Below are positions 10,701 to 18,640 of a DNA stretch of 64,000 nucleotides, one piece after another. Source of the stretch: an uncultured Lachnospiraceae bacterium (lineage in GTDB: Bacteria > Bacillota > Clostridia > Lachnospirales > Lachnospiraceae); assembly GCA_910588775.1 (NCBI GenBank), contig CAJURH010000012.1:4639-68638 (forward strand). The letters run 5' to 3'. Position numbers and translations under genes: made by a program. Position 1 is the stretch's first letter; every line of letters begins with the position of its first letter. The notes beneath the pieces were generated by a model. The model was given only the letters and a program-made list of their open reading frames with translations, searched no databases and was not told where the DNA came from.

Positions 10701-13700
10701 ATGGAAATGTTCTTGGCGTAAGGCAGGGCCAGAATCAGTTTGGTCCTGTCCTTGCTGTACAGCCCTCCATCTATTACAACCAGATGCGGGTTGGCTGCGT
10801 CCACCGTCACTTCTTTTAAGGAGGTCATCCACGAGGATGCAAAACCCGGCTCCACGGTTTCCACCGAAGCGGGAAAATGTATCTTTTCAATGCCCTCTTC
10901 TCCATTTGCCAGGATACGGCTTCTAAAGGCGCCTGCCTGGATTTTCGCCACTGGATAACCGCCCAGGGTTTCCGGCGTATTCACATTTTTGGATCTACCG
11001 ATGTATTCTATGACTATCGCTTTTTGATTCTCGATCCTGTATTGGAAATCTTTCTGTATGCTTCCCACGTTTTCTGGATCATCCTGGTTGTGTTCACCGT
11101 CCAGAGACTGGAATGTATAACCTTTTTTCACAGCGTATTCTTCCGCCAGGCTTCCTGTTTCACCAATAATCGTTACCGATGTGGCGGAACTGTTTGCCAG
11201 CGTGCCGGATATGGCAGAAACCTCCGGCGCTATGTAAACATAGAGCTGATTTTTAACGCCCAGCTCTGATTTCTGTGTAATGGACCCATTGCCGAATTCA
11301 AGAGCGCCCTGCATGAAATATACTTTTGCCGTTCCCGCCCGCATCTGCAGCGCAGAGCTGAGCATCGTCACATCGGAACTGTCAATAATCACCTCACGGG
11401 CGTTTGAAATTGCATTTCCGTCCATCTGCAGCGCTTGGCTTAACAGGATCAATTTGTCCATTCCACCGGAAAACGCGTCGTTTCGGATTTTTTTGCTGCC
11501 CGACGACATGCCCACTCTGGCCAGATTGGGACATTCATAAAAAGTCCTGGACTTTATCTCGGCAACTTCCGCCGGAATCTCAATCTCTTTGAGGCCGCTG
11601 GCGGAAAATGCGCTTTCACCTATGGCGGTTAATCCCGCCGGCAGAGCCACGGCTCCTAAACTGGCGCATCCCTGAAAAGCCTGCTTGTCAATGGTCCGCA
11701 GACTGTCCGGCAGCTGAACGCTCTTGAGATCTGCGCATCCTGAAAATGCAGATTCCCCAATGTTCGCCGTCCCTTCCGGTAACTGCACGCTCTCCAAACG
11801 GGAGCAATTCAAAAAGGCGAATGCTTTTATGTCCGTTAAGCCCGTGGGAAACTGGACTTTTTTCAAGTTGGCGCATCCTGAAAACGCCCGCCGGGGAATT
11901 TCCGGTCTGTTTCCCGCCAGCGTCACAGTTTCCAGCGTCCCGTGGTCTTTGAAAGCCTCCTCCAAAATGGGCGCCGTTTCTGGTATAGTAACTTCCCTCA
12001 GATTAGGCGTTTCCGCATAGCGGATTTTCACAGCTGACATTTTCTCTGGAAATTCAAAGACTTCCAGACCTTCTGGATAAGAATTTATGTACCTTACCGT
12101 ATCCGGCAACTTCAGTTCCTTCAAGCTTTCGCATCCTTTGAAAGCACTGCTTTCAACCCCTGTCACATCTCCCGCTTTTTCCAAACCTTCAATCTTTTCC
12201 AGACTGCCGCATCCGGCAAACATATACATGCCCAGGTCGCCTGTTTTCACCGGCATAACTACCCTTTTCAGACTGCTGCAGTTCTCAAACATGGAGAATT
12301 TGTTTCCGTCAATATCTGTGGTTTCCGGGAATACGACTTCCTCCAGACTGCTGCATCCATAAAAGACCCGTGTGGTCCGATCCTTGGTGTAAGAAGTGTT
12401 CACCCACTTCAGCTCACTTAAGTCTGGAAGCTTTTGCAGGCTTTCACATTTGTAGAATTCCTCTTCGTTGAGTGAACGGATTCCTTTTGGCATCACAAGG
12501 GTTTTTAATTTACCACAGTTGTAGAAGGTCCTTCCGCCAAAACTGGCTGCCTCTTCCATCTCTCCAATTACCATTGCCTCCAGAGAAACGCAGTTCTCGA
12601 AAGTATTTTCCGCATACCAGTCATCCACTTTCTGAAAATACGCCTTCTTTAACCCGGTGCAGCCTTTAAAAGCGGATTTTCCCATGGAGCTTAAAGACTC
12701 CCGGATGGTTATGCGCTCCAGTCCCGCGCAGTTCAAGAAAGCCTCTATTCCAATGGATTTTACGCTGGAAAAATCGGGAAAATCCGTCAGAGATGAGCAA
12801 TTCTCGAATTCCCCAATTCCTAATTTCGTAATGTCGGCATCAATTTCCACGCTCTTAAGGCTGGTGCAGTCTTCAAAATTCCCGGAATCCAGGCTGATTG
12901 TATTCATCTGAGGACCGGATAAAGATACCCTCTCCAGGTTCGCGCAGCCGCTGAATACGCCACTGACTTCCTGCTTATCTTTCAGATTGGGGAAGTCCGC
13001 CTCTATTAGATTGGCGCAGTTTCGGAAGGCATAGTCTCCTAAGACTTCCACATAACTGAAATCTGGAAATTCCTGCAATGCGTCGCATCCGTAAAAAGGC
13101 GCATCTGCACCATAATAACTACAGCCAATCTCCCGAAGCTTAGCCGGGACTTTGATTTCTCTTAGATTTGTACAGTTGGCAAATGCGGCATTCTCCAAAG
13201 ACCAGAATCCGGACGACGTTTCAGCCACAATCACAGATTCCAGCGATGTATCCCCTTGGAAATTATTCTGCCATGTATCGGCGCTCCTCCACTTTCTCAC
13301 ATAAACGGTTTTGAGGGCCGTGCAATCTTCCGCCAATACTTCTTCCACGCTTCCCGTCACTGTGATGGTTTGTAACTGGCTGCAGGCATTTAGATTCAAC
13401 TGTCCCATATTTCCAGACGCCTGCACGTTTTCCAACGCCAGATATTTGTGCAAAGCTACATGACTCTCCCCCAGAATCTGAATACTTTTTATGGTAGTAT
13501 TCTTCTTGGCTCCATTGTCATTATATCTGTCTTCGTTATCATAATAAGCCCGGACTTTTTCTCCCACCACAAGGGTCTGTGCATTGGGAAACAGACTGTC
13601 GTCGTATGTCCCATGGTTCCAGGTTCCGCTTTCAAAATAGATGGTCTTCACCTGCCGCCGCTTAGCCTCTGACAGGCCAGACACCTGTGTGATGCGCTCT

Positions 13701-14248
13701 CCGAAACCATTCAACCCCGCCGCGGAAGTTATGGTGAACAGTCCCTTATTATCCAATGTCCAGCTAAAACCTTTGCTTAAGGTTCCCTTATCCGTAACCG
13801 TCCCCTTTTCCAGTGCAAATGATTCCTGCTGCCCGGCATTGGGCTCTTCTAGTTCCATCTCCGCTGATTCATTGACTGCCTCTGGATTTCCCGGCTCATC
13901 CAGAGCTACAGGCTCTTCTGGCTCCCGCGTTTCCACTGGCTCTTGCGTTTCCCTTGGCATCTGCAATTCCTCGGGATCTTCTGTCTCTTTCGGCGCTTGC
14001 GTTTCCTCGGGCTCTTCTGTCTCCCTCAGCTCTTGCGTTTCCTCGAACTCCTCGGGCTCCTTCGGCTCTTGCGTCGCCTCGGGCTCCTCTGTCAATTCCT
14101 CCATCGTTTCCGGTTCCGCCTGTTTTAGGCTCTCTTCCCATGACGGGGGCAGCTCTTCGTTACCGTCGAATGTCGCCCCTAACGTCACAACGCTTTGCAG
14201 CGTCATCATCGCCGCCAGAAACATGGCCACAACTTTCTTAAATTTCAT
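7760..14248 (-). CDS. Giant secreted BspA-type leucine-rich repeat protein with cysteine-peptidase-like and Ig-like domains
   Basis: Predicted secreted protein of 2162 residues. I start at the ATG at 14248, because AGGAGG lies 8 bases upstream; an ATG six bases earlier is too close to that site. Order of parts: signal peptide (about 1-25); acidic Glu/Pro/Thr-rich stretch with many TEEPEE-like units (about 28-145); a long array of BspA-type LRR_5 repeats with the recurring pattern AFxGCxxLxxVxLP (about 150-1400); a domain with Cys1495 (NGICFGMA), His1594 (GGYHALLPY) and Asp1616/Asn1618 (IYDCN), which fits a papain-like Cys-His-Asp/Asn triad; a beta-rich stretch; and three Big_2-type Ig-like repeats, very Lys-rich, to the C-terminus (about 1905-2162). 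No LPXTG or transmembrane tail is seen, so attachment may rely on the basic C-terminus. Peptidase activity is inferred from motif order only. Confidence 0.85.
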   Translation of the reverse strand: MKFKKVVAMFLAAMMTLQSVVTLGATFDGNEELPPSWEESLKQAEPETMEELTEEPEATQEPKEPEEFEETQELRETEEPEETQAPKETEDPEELQMPRETQEPVETREPEEPVALDEPGNPEAVNESAEMELEEPNAGQQESFALEKGTVTDKGTLSKGFSWTLDNKGLFTITSAAGLNGFGERITQVSGLSEAKRRQVKTIYFESGTWNHGTYDDSLFPNAQTLVVGEKVRAYYDNEDRYNDNGAKKNTTIKSIQILGESHVALHKYLALENVQASGNMGQLNLNACSQLQTITVTGSVEEVLAEDCTALKTVYVRKWRSADTWQNNFQGDTSLESVIVAETSSGFWSLENAAFANCTNLREIKVPAKLREIGCSYYGADAPFYGCDALQEFPDFSYVEVLGDYAFRNCANLIEADFPNLKDKQEVSGVFSGCANLERVSLSGPQMNTISLDSGNFEDCTSLKSVEIDADITKLGIGEFENCSSLTDFPDFSSVKSIGIEAFLNCAGLERITIRESLSSMGKSAFKGCTGLKKAYFQKVDDWYAENTFENCVSLEAMVIGEMEEAASFGGRTFYNCGKLKTLVMPKGIRSLNEEEFYKCESLQKLPDLSELKWVNTSYTKDRTTRVFYGCSSLEEVVFPETTDIDGNKFSMFENCSSLKRVVMPVKTGDLGMYMFAGCGSLEKIEGLEKAGDVTGVESSAFKGCESLKELKLPDTVRYINSYPEGLEVFEFPEKMSAVKIRYAETPNLREVTIPETAPILEEAFKDHGTLETVTLAGNRPEIPRRAFSGCANLKKVQFPTGLTDIKAFAFLNCSRLESVQLPEGTANIGESAFSGCADLKSVQLPDSLRTIDKQAFQGCASLGAVALPAGLTAIGESAFSASGLKEIEIPAEVAEIKSRTFYECPNLARVGMSSGSKKIRNDAFSGGMDKLILLSQALQMDGNAISNAREVIIDSSDVTMLSSALQMRAGTAKVYFMQGALEFGNGSITQKSELGVKNQLYVYIAPEVSAISGTLANSSATSVTIIGETGSLAEEYAVKKGYTFQSLDGEHNQDDPENVGSIQKDFQYRIENQKAIVIEYIGRSKNVNTPETLGGYPVAKIQAGAFRSRILANGEEGIEKIHFPASVETVEPGFASSWMTSLKEVTVDAANPHLVVIDGGLYSKDRTKLILALPYAKNISIPNTVKVIGGNAFKDTGVREVNLPDSVQRLEENSFSSQRLSKVTLPNTLKEIGPRAFAGSALAELEIPVGVKAIGEEAFSGSKLEHLDLPDTVEALGDRAFSKANEMLFVTLRENVKTLGEDLFAKSEKCSIYGIGASKAERELQREYPDQYERGATLGRYTLGMYVRDDTGINSGRMLHSGNNISVKFTKPMWMVSGKRSGGIDCATGKKYINETGYEMGKIEEMQIAITNGLPSETEFAVMVEAGSLREPKTGDEIGEWDSRGVWSKKTMEDFWGTSNPTEEIPQGLFQWMLGHGKGNVQKIINDGKNGICFGMATTAALVRSGLPDIATFGEKQLYSTGPEARSSALNGLDLKTYWQLSYILQLTPEVSKSLNETKNDYEGMIAAVKEMVIDKKTLCVIGVENWGGGYHALLPYSIKENKDGTIIEIEIYDCNAPNKEYVLKVVKNAGGYSVGAISGRNEVISYKGIKYWKITNQVNEVAKAYANGDPCPDLGMDFGDVLNLIMPSSALDALGEAENMVIRKGAKTATVKNGEMQGDALVEISQMGDSSQGAASGSHLYWTDGSSPLEVSGLNKRVQVALTGDYSQVQVGGCNGSSARLDAADRQGETTLAEITTGRKNQFQLKIAYPGEPEKEIESIELEGTAAQKAVVQDSSKGAVVEGAAQMSVTVIKDGEEKKEDLKELNQYKKIEISVDKDTEEIVVKGDSNGDGEMDETINKPKPAQKVEEIKLSQTQLSLYPTQKATLTAQALPQSAANKSLKFVSGSPAVASVTSAGVITAKKSGTAQIKAMAQDGSGVTAVCKVTVKKAVVKLNATKIPLQKSKSTTALKVMEMEKGDKITSWVSSKPKIVSVTANGKLKAGKKLGQSTITVKTEFGAKAKCIVTVQKKKPALKSFTVAGKEKAINKNKVTLKKGKKLTLIINRNPITSTEKLKYASSAPKVASVTQKGVIKAKKKGKCKITIKSGNKKKKTVTITVK

Positions 14249-14270
14249 ATTCATTCCCTCCTATTCCATT

Positions 14271-14298
14271 ATTTTATACCCACAAACGTATTTGTCAA
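14271..14298 (-). promoter_or_regulatory. Predicted promoter of the LRR gene
   Basis: On the minus strand TTGACA (14293-14298) and TAAAAT (14271-14276) are 16 bases apart, just upstream of the ribosome binding site of the LRR gene, giving a very short leader. Confidence 0.55.
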
Positions 14299-14339
14299 AG
14301 CATTTAGACATTCACTTTCGGAAAATTTACCAAAAAACC

Positions 14340-14368
14340 TTGCCTTACAGTTTTAAAAACCATATAAT
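14340..14368 (+). promoter_or_regulatory. Predicted promoter of the DUF1836 gene
   Basis: TTGCCT (14340-14345), a 17-base spacer and a perfect TATAAT (14363-14368), about 45 bases before the start codon. It is divergent from the LRR promoter. Confidence 0.65.
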
Positions 14369-14414
14369 GTGTCTATAACCTATCTGAAAATCAATATAAG
14401 CAAGGTGATAAGAT

Positions 14415-15041
14415 ATGAAAATAGACAGTAAAGATATGTTGAACAGCATTTTGGAAAGCGTTTCGCGAATTGACTACATCAAACCGGAAGATTTGCCCAA
14501 CATCCATCTGTACATGGATCAGGTAACCACCTTCATGGACGCTCAGCTTGAATCCACCAAACGGCATTCCCAGGATAAAATCCTGACGAAAACCATGATT
14601 AATAACTATGCCAAGAACCGGCTTCTTCCTCCGCCCGAGAAGAAGAAGTACAGTAAGGAACATCTGTTGTTGCTTATTTTCATCTATTATTTTAAAAATA
14701 TTCTCTCCATCAACGATATCCAGGCTTTGCTCCATCCCATCACGGACAAATATTTTGAAAACAAAGACGGCTGGAATCTGCAGGATATCTACACCGAGGT
14801 GTTCAGCATGGAAAAAGGGCAGATTGAATACCTCAAAAAAGATTTGATAAAGCGGTACAACGTAGCTGGCGAAACTTTCTCACAGGCGCCAGAAGAAGAC
14901 CGGGAATACCTACAGTTATTTTCCTTCCTCTGCCTGCTCAGCTTCGATGTCTATGTAAAGAAGATGATTCTTGAAAAAATCCTGGATGATATGCAAGACA
15001 AGCCACCTTCCAAGGGCAAAAATAGCGATGAGAAAAAATAA
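14415..15041 (+). CDS. DUF1836 family protein, probable DNA-binding regulator
   Basis: A 208-residue cytoplasmic protein of the DUF1836 type found in Clostridia and Bacilli. The family N-terminus has a MerR-like winged-helix region; here residues about 20-75 include LPNIHLYMDQVTTFMD and a conserved TKTMINNYAKNRLLPPP segment that resembles the recognition helix and following wing. Further helices with a hydrophobic core follow (KEHLLLLIFIYYFKNILS). No enzymatic motif is seen. The ribosome binding site is AAGGTGAT, and the gene has its own promoter. It is divergent from the LRR gene and convergent with the YhaM-like gene. Targets are unknown. Confidence 0.8.
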   Translation: MKIDSKDMLNSILESVSRIDYIKPEDLPNIHLYMDQVTTFMDAQLESTKRHSQDKILTKTMINNYAKNRLLPPPEKKKYSKEHLLLLIFIYYFKNILSINDIQALLHPITDKYFENKDGWNLQDIYTEVFSMEKGQIEYLKKDLIKRYNVAGETFSQAPEEDREYLQLFSFLCLLSFDVYVKKMILEKILDDMQDKPPSKGKNSDEKK

Positions 15042-15076
15042 GGAAAACCAGGGCTTACACCTCCCCGGTTTTCCTT
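15030..15076. terminator. Shared terminator hairpin between DUF1836 and YhaM-like genes
   Basis: A perfect 10-bp stem (AAGGAAAACC at 15040-15049, GGTTTTCCTT at 15067-15076). Read on the minus strand it is followed by a T-rich run, so it serves the YhaM-like gene best. The coding ends of both convergent genes lie inside or beside it. Confidence 0.7.
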
Positions 15077-16002
15077 AAATTAGATTCAAACAGCCGATTG
15101 TATCCAAGCCAATCCTTCTTCGCCCCCGCCGATCCGAAGACCTCGGTCAGCGTCTCCATGCGCGCATCTGTATTGTCCGCCAGATTCAGAGCCACAGCTT
15201 CCGCCAAAGCTGGCTTCTTCGGCGATCCATATTCTAATTCCCCATGATGCGATAAGATACAGTGTTTCAGCTCGCTAGCCAGCACATCTGGAAATCCCGG
15301 TATTTCCCGGATTATATCATGGATAATCTCCGTCCCGATCACAATATGCCCCAATAACTGCCCATCATCGGTATAATCGTTGAGCGGAAAGGCGGACAGC
15401 TCCCTGGTCTTTCCTATATCATGGCAGAGCGCCGCTGTAATCAGCAAATCGCGGTTCAGCACTTGATACGCGGACGCATAAAAATCGCACAACCTGGCCA
15501 CGCCGATGGTATGCTCCAGCAATCCACCCACAAAACCATGGTGCACTGTTTTTGCCGCGGAATGATTCTTAAACACCTCAAAAAACTCTTTGTCCTCTAT
15601 AAAAAGACGAGTTAAAAGCTGTGATAAATATGGGTTTTTCACAGAACGGATGTAATCTAACAATTTGCTCGTCATCTCATCCACGCTGTTTTCACTGACA
15701 GGCAGATAGTCAGCTGCATTGTATTCGCCGTCTTTCGCCTTGCGCACCCGTTTTATGCTAATCTGCAAAGCCCCGGCAAAACTGTTGACGTCACCTACAA
15801 TGGCGATATAGTCCATCGCGCTGAATTCATCAATCCCCTGGGAATTGGGGTCCCATATTTTTGCGTCCACCACACCGGTCCGGTCCTGCAAAATCAGGCT
15901 CTCGTAGGGCTTTCCATTCTTCGTCACGGCCGCCTGCTTCTGTTTGCACAGATATATTTCGCCTACCCGCTCTCCCTCGTTCAACTCGTTAATAAATTTC
16001 AT
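15055..16002 (-). CDS. yhaM: YhaM-like OB-fold/HD-domain 3'-5' exoribonuclease
   Basis: Cytoplasmic 3'-5' exoribonuclease family, 315 residues (B. subtilis YhaM is of similar length). The N-terminal OB fold covers about residues 10-90 (LQDRTGVVDAKIWDP). The HD domain follows, with LLEHTIGVARLCD and ALCHDIGKTREL giving the His and His-Asp metal ligands, and later HCILSHHGELEYGSPKKP. The start is taken at 16002, because GGGAGGAG precedes this ATG; an upstream in-frame ATG at 16026 has no ribosome binding site and lies inside the preceding gene. It follows the HtrA-like gene by 13 bases, suggesting one operon. Confidence 0.85.
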   Translation of the reverse strand: MKFINELNEGERVGEIYLCKQKQAAVTKNGKPYESLILQDRTGVVDAKIWDPNSQGIDEFSAMDYIAIVGDVNSFAGALQISIKRVRKAKDGEYNAADYLPVSENSVDEMTSKLLDYIRSVKNPYLSQLLTRLFIEDKEFFEVFKNHSAAKTVHHGFVGGLLEHTIGVARLCDFYASAYQVLNRDLLITAALCHDIGKTRELSAFPLNDYTDDGQLLGHIVIGTEIIHDIIREIPGFPDVLASELKHCILSHHGELEYGSPKKPALAEAVALNLADNTDARMETLTEVFGSAGAKKDWLGYNRLFESNLRKTGEV

Positions 16003-16015
16003 TTCTCCTCCCTCT

Positions 16016-17320
16016 CTATTTGACATCCAGTGTTACGTTAATCTTTGTCTGGCCGTAGCTTTCCGCCCCTTTTCGCATAACTGCCAGCTCCACCTTCTGT
16101 CCCTTTTCGCATTTTTGCAATTCCGCATAAAAGCGCTGCATCGTGTGTATATCTTTCTTATTAAACGACGTGATCACATCGCCTCTCTGAATGCCCGCCT
16201 CCATAGCTGGAGAATCCTCTTCCACCTTATCCACGAAAATCCCCCTGGATATTTCCATGCTCTTGGCCGTTTCCTCGGACACCTCCTGACCTCGGACGCC
16301 CATATAGAGAATATCTTTCCCGTTGGATAAATTTTCAATCAAGGGCTTTAACTGGGATACTGATAGCGCCTTCACCATCGTCTGCGTGTCTTCCGGGCCA
16401 TACGCCATAGCAATAACTCCGATGATGTTGCCGGACGTGTCCAACAGCATGCCGCTTCCCTGGCCACTTCCCAGAATGTCCGTCGTCAGAAGATTATACT
16501 CCATATCTGTCACCGGAACTTTGTTGGTCACAGAGGTCACATTTCCGTAAACCACCGAATCGTTGTAGCCTGTGGGTTTGCCGATGGCGATAACCGCTTT
16601 TCCCTGCACCAGACTATAGGAATTCCCCAGTTTGGCAACCGTAACATGCTCCAGCGTGGATTTCTTCAGGGAAGCCGAAGACACCTGAATCACCGCCAAT
16701 CCAGTGGCCGAATCCCCTTTAACTCCGACTGCCTGCGCGGTGGACCCATCCACAAATTCCACCTTTATGCGCTCCGCCTCTGACAAAGCCGCCAATTCTG
16801 TCAGAATAAACATCTCCGTGCCATTATTCTCAATGATAATGCCTTCCGACTCACCGGAAGACAAAAGCGTATTATCCAACAAATCCTCTTTCTTTTCTAT
16901 TCCCGACACATGGACTAGGGCCTTTCTGGGATTTTCTGAAATCTTGAGAATCTCGTTGTATATCTTTTCATAATCCGCCAACGTAATGTTGCGAGGCACT
17001 TCCACTATCTGGGGCGCGGGCGTATCCGCTTCTTTTATCTCTTTAGCCTCCTCTGGCTCATCCCTTGGAATCTCCACTTCCCGTTCCTGACGGCGACTCC
17101 TACTCTGATAATCCTCCGCCGCGGAAAAAGTCAAAGAAAAAGCTATAGCAGCCACTATGCCAAACAAGGCCGCGCCACCTGTGACAGACGCTGCCCGTAT
17201 AAATAAATTCTTTCTGTTGACTGGCCTGTTTTTGATAGTCTCTCTTATAAAATTATATTCCCCTGCATTCATATCAGAAGAATGATCGACTGACTTTGAA
17301 GTTTTTTTCCCTTCACCCAT
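16016..17320 (-). CDS. Membrane-anchored HtrA/DegP-like protein with degenerate protease domain and PDZ domain
   Basis: A 434-residue protein with HtrA architecture: cytoplasmic N-terminus, one membrane segment (about 43-65), an acidic linker (about 75-105), a trypsin-like fold (about 110-330) and a C-terminal PDZ domain (about 338-430). The protease looks inactive. The position of the catalytic His (ILTNxH in HtrA) reads ILTELA, giving Ala177. The catalytic Asp (TDLAV) reads TGLAV, giving Gly207. Only the Ser in GQGSGM (Ser289) remains, and even the usual GNSGGP is altered. The ribosome binding site is AGGAGG, 7 bases before the ATG. It probably acts as an extracytoplasmic binding or scaffold protein; automated annotation would call it a serine protease. 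Confidence 0.85.
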   Translation of the reverse strand: MGEGKKTSKSVDHSSDMNAGEYNFIRETIKNRPVNRKNLFIRAASVTGGAALFGIVAAIAFSLTFSAAEDYQSRSRRQEREVEIPRDEPEEAKEIKEADTPAPQIVEVPRNITLADYEKIYNEILKISENPRKALVHVSGIEKKEDLLDNTLLSSGESEGIIIENNGTEMFILTELAALSEAERIKVEFVDGSTAQAVGVKGDSATGLAVIQVSSASLKKSTLEHVTVAKLGNSYSLVQGKAVIAIGKPTGYNDSVVYGNVTSVTNKVPVTDMEYNLLTTDILGSGQGSGMLLDTSGNIIGVIAMAYGPEDTQTMVKALSVSQLKPLIENLSNGKDILYMGVRGQEVSEETAKSMEISRGIFVDKVEEDSPAMEAGIQRGDVITSFNKKDIHTMQRFYAELQKCEKGQKVELAVMRKGAESYGQTKINVTLDVK

Positions 17321-17677
17321 AGGAAAACCTCCTGCTCCAGCTACTGAACACGCCCTGAAACTACGGTTATTTTACCAAACAGTTATGAACATTCTATGAA
17401 TACCCCGAATTTTTTGACCTGTTGGCAATTTCTTTTCCAAAAAGTGAAAAAAAACCTTCACATTTCTTTCACCGTAAGGACACAGATTTTACACATTTTG
17501 TGGTTATAGTTATTAAGTGTTAAGGATAAACCCTTTTCAAACAAATTCTTTTTCATACGCCGGTGCGTGCAGAGCGTACCGGCATTCCTTTCCAGCTTGT
17601 CTTAAGCATTCCACAGATTTTCCAGTAAACATGCTTTTATATTGCACTCTTTCCCAGAATAAGGTACAATAGAAACC
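17321..17677. other. Divergent intergenic region with inverted repeat
   Basis: About 357 bases between the HtrA-like gene and the exonuclease gene. It holds the exonuclease promoter at 17642-17670 and an inverted repeat, GCCGGTGCG (17559-17567) with CGTACCGGC (17575-17583). The repeat has no T-run on either side, so it may be an operator or RNA structure rather than a terminator. No coding frame is convincing. Confidence 0.5.
17642..17670 (+). promoter_or_regulatory. Predicted promoter giving a leaderless exonuclease transcript
   Basis: TTGCAC (17642-17647), 17-base spacer, TACAAT (17665-17670). The start codon is only 7 bases after the -10 box, and no ribosome binding site precedes it, so transcription would begin at or next to the ATG. 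Confidence 0.65.
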
Positions 17678-18631
17678 ATGAATTATATAGTGTTAGACCT
17701 AGAATGGAACCAATGCCCAAAAGGAAAGGAAAAAGAAGACGTCAATCTTCCCTTTGAGATTATCGAAATTGGTGCAGTAAAATTAAATAGCAGCCGGAAG
17801 ACCATAGCAGAGTTTCACCGATTTATCAAACCGCAGGTCTACCATTGGATTCACAGCAAGACCCGCGAGATTCTTCACCTGGATTACAGCCGCCTAAAAG
17901 ACGGAACGCCTTTCCCCGAAGCGGTGCGACAGTTCTTTGCATGGTGTGGCGAGAACTGCAGATTTTGCAGTTGGGGCAATCAAGATTTGCTTGAAATGCA
18001 GCGTAACCTGAAATACTATGGTTTAGAAAATCTTCTGCCCGGGCCTATGAAATACTTCGACGTACAGAAATTATTCAGCCTCCAGTACGAAGACGGCAGC
18101 TCCAGAAAATCCCTGGAATACGCCATCGACTTTCTGGAATTATCGAAAACGGAAAATTTTCACCAGGCTTTGGCGGATGCCCGCTATGCGGCGGCCATTC
18201 TTAAGCAAATGGAAGAGGACTGCATACTTCGCAATTTTTCCATGGATGTATACCAGAACCCTAAGTGTAAGAGTGATGAGATCCACATTTTCTATGACGA
18301 CTACGAGAAATTCATTTCCAGAGAATTTCCGAACAAAGAAGCCGCCATTGGCGATTCAGAAGTGAGCAGCACCCGCTGCCCTCTATGCCATAAACCGGCC
18401 AAGAAGAAAATCCGCTGGTTCTCTGTAAACGCCAGAAGATATTTCAGCGTTTCCATATGTTCGGAACACGGATTTTTAAAGGGAAAAGTCCGAATGAAAA
18501 AGACAAATGAAGGAAAATTCTTTGTGGAAAAGACCATTTCCCTGATTGATGAGAAGGATGCAAAGCGAATCCTGGAGAAAAAGGAACTGCTTTGCGCCAA
18601 AAGAAGACTGCACCGAAAATCAGTGCAGTAA
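17678..18631 (+). CDS. DEDDh-type 3'-5' exonuclease with C-terminal zinc-ribbon-like segment
   Basis: A 317-residue exonuclease of the DnaQ/KapD-like superfamily. Exo I motif: VLDLEWNQ with Asp7 and Glu9. The Exo II region contains WGNQDLLEMQRNL, and Exo III is HQALADARYAA with the His and Asp of the DEDDh set. The C-terminal third carries CPLC and CSEH about 40 residues apart, which could bind zinc, followed by a basic tail. KapD-like proteins of spore formers are the nearest known group. The start rests on the strong Exo I motif immediately after the ATG. There is no Shine-Dalgarno sequence. Confidence 0.85.
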   Translation: MNYIVLDLEWNQCPKGKEKEDVNLPFEIIEIGAVKLNSSRKTIAEFHRFIKPQVYHWIHSKTREILHLDYSRLKDGTPFPEAVRQFFAWCGENCRFCSWGNQDLLEMQRNLKYYGLENLLPGPMKYFDVQKLFSLQYEDGSSRKSLEYAIDFLELSKTENFHQALADARYAAAILKQMEEDCILRNFSMDVYQNPKCKSDEIHIFYDDYEKFISREFPNKEAAIGDSEVSSTRCPLCHKPAKKKIRWFSVNARRYFSVSICSEHGFLKGKVRMKKTNEGKFFVEKTISLIDEKDAKRILEKKELLCAKRRLHRKSVQ

Positions 18632-18640
18632 GTCTTTTAA
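18607..18640. terminator. Shared hairpin over both convergent stop codons
   Basis: ACTGCAC (18607-18613) pairs with GTGCAGT (18623-18629), with flanking AAG/CTT extensions and T-rich runs on both strands. The exonuclease stop (18629-18631) and the carboxypeptidase stop (18620-18622) both fall inside, so one structure probably terminates both genes. Confidence 0.6.

Noticed and set aside
13641..14378. A 245-codon Ser-rich frame antisense to the acidic repeat of the LRR gene
   Set aside because: The Ser/Gly/Val repeat pattern is only the complement of the Glu/Pro/Thr codon repeats on the real strand.
17559..17583. Inverted repeat as a terminator
   Set aside because: The stem is good but no T-run follows on either strand, and it lies between divergent genes where no terminator is needed.
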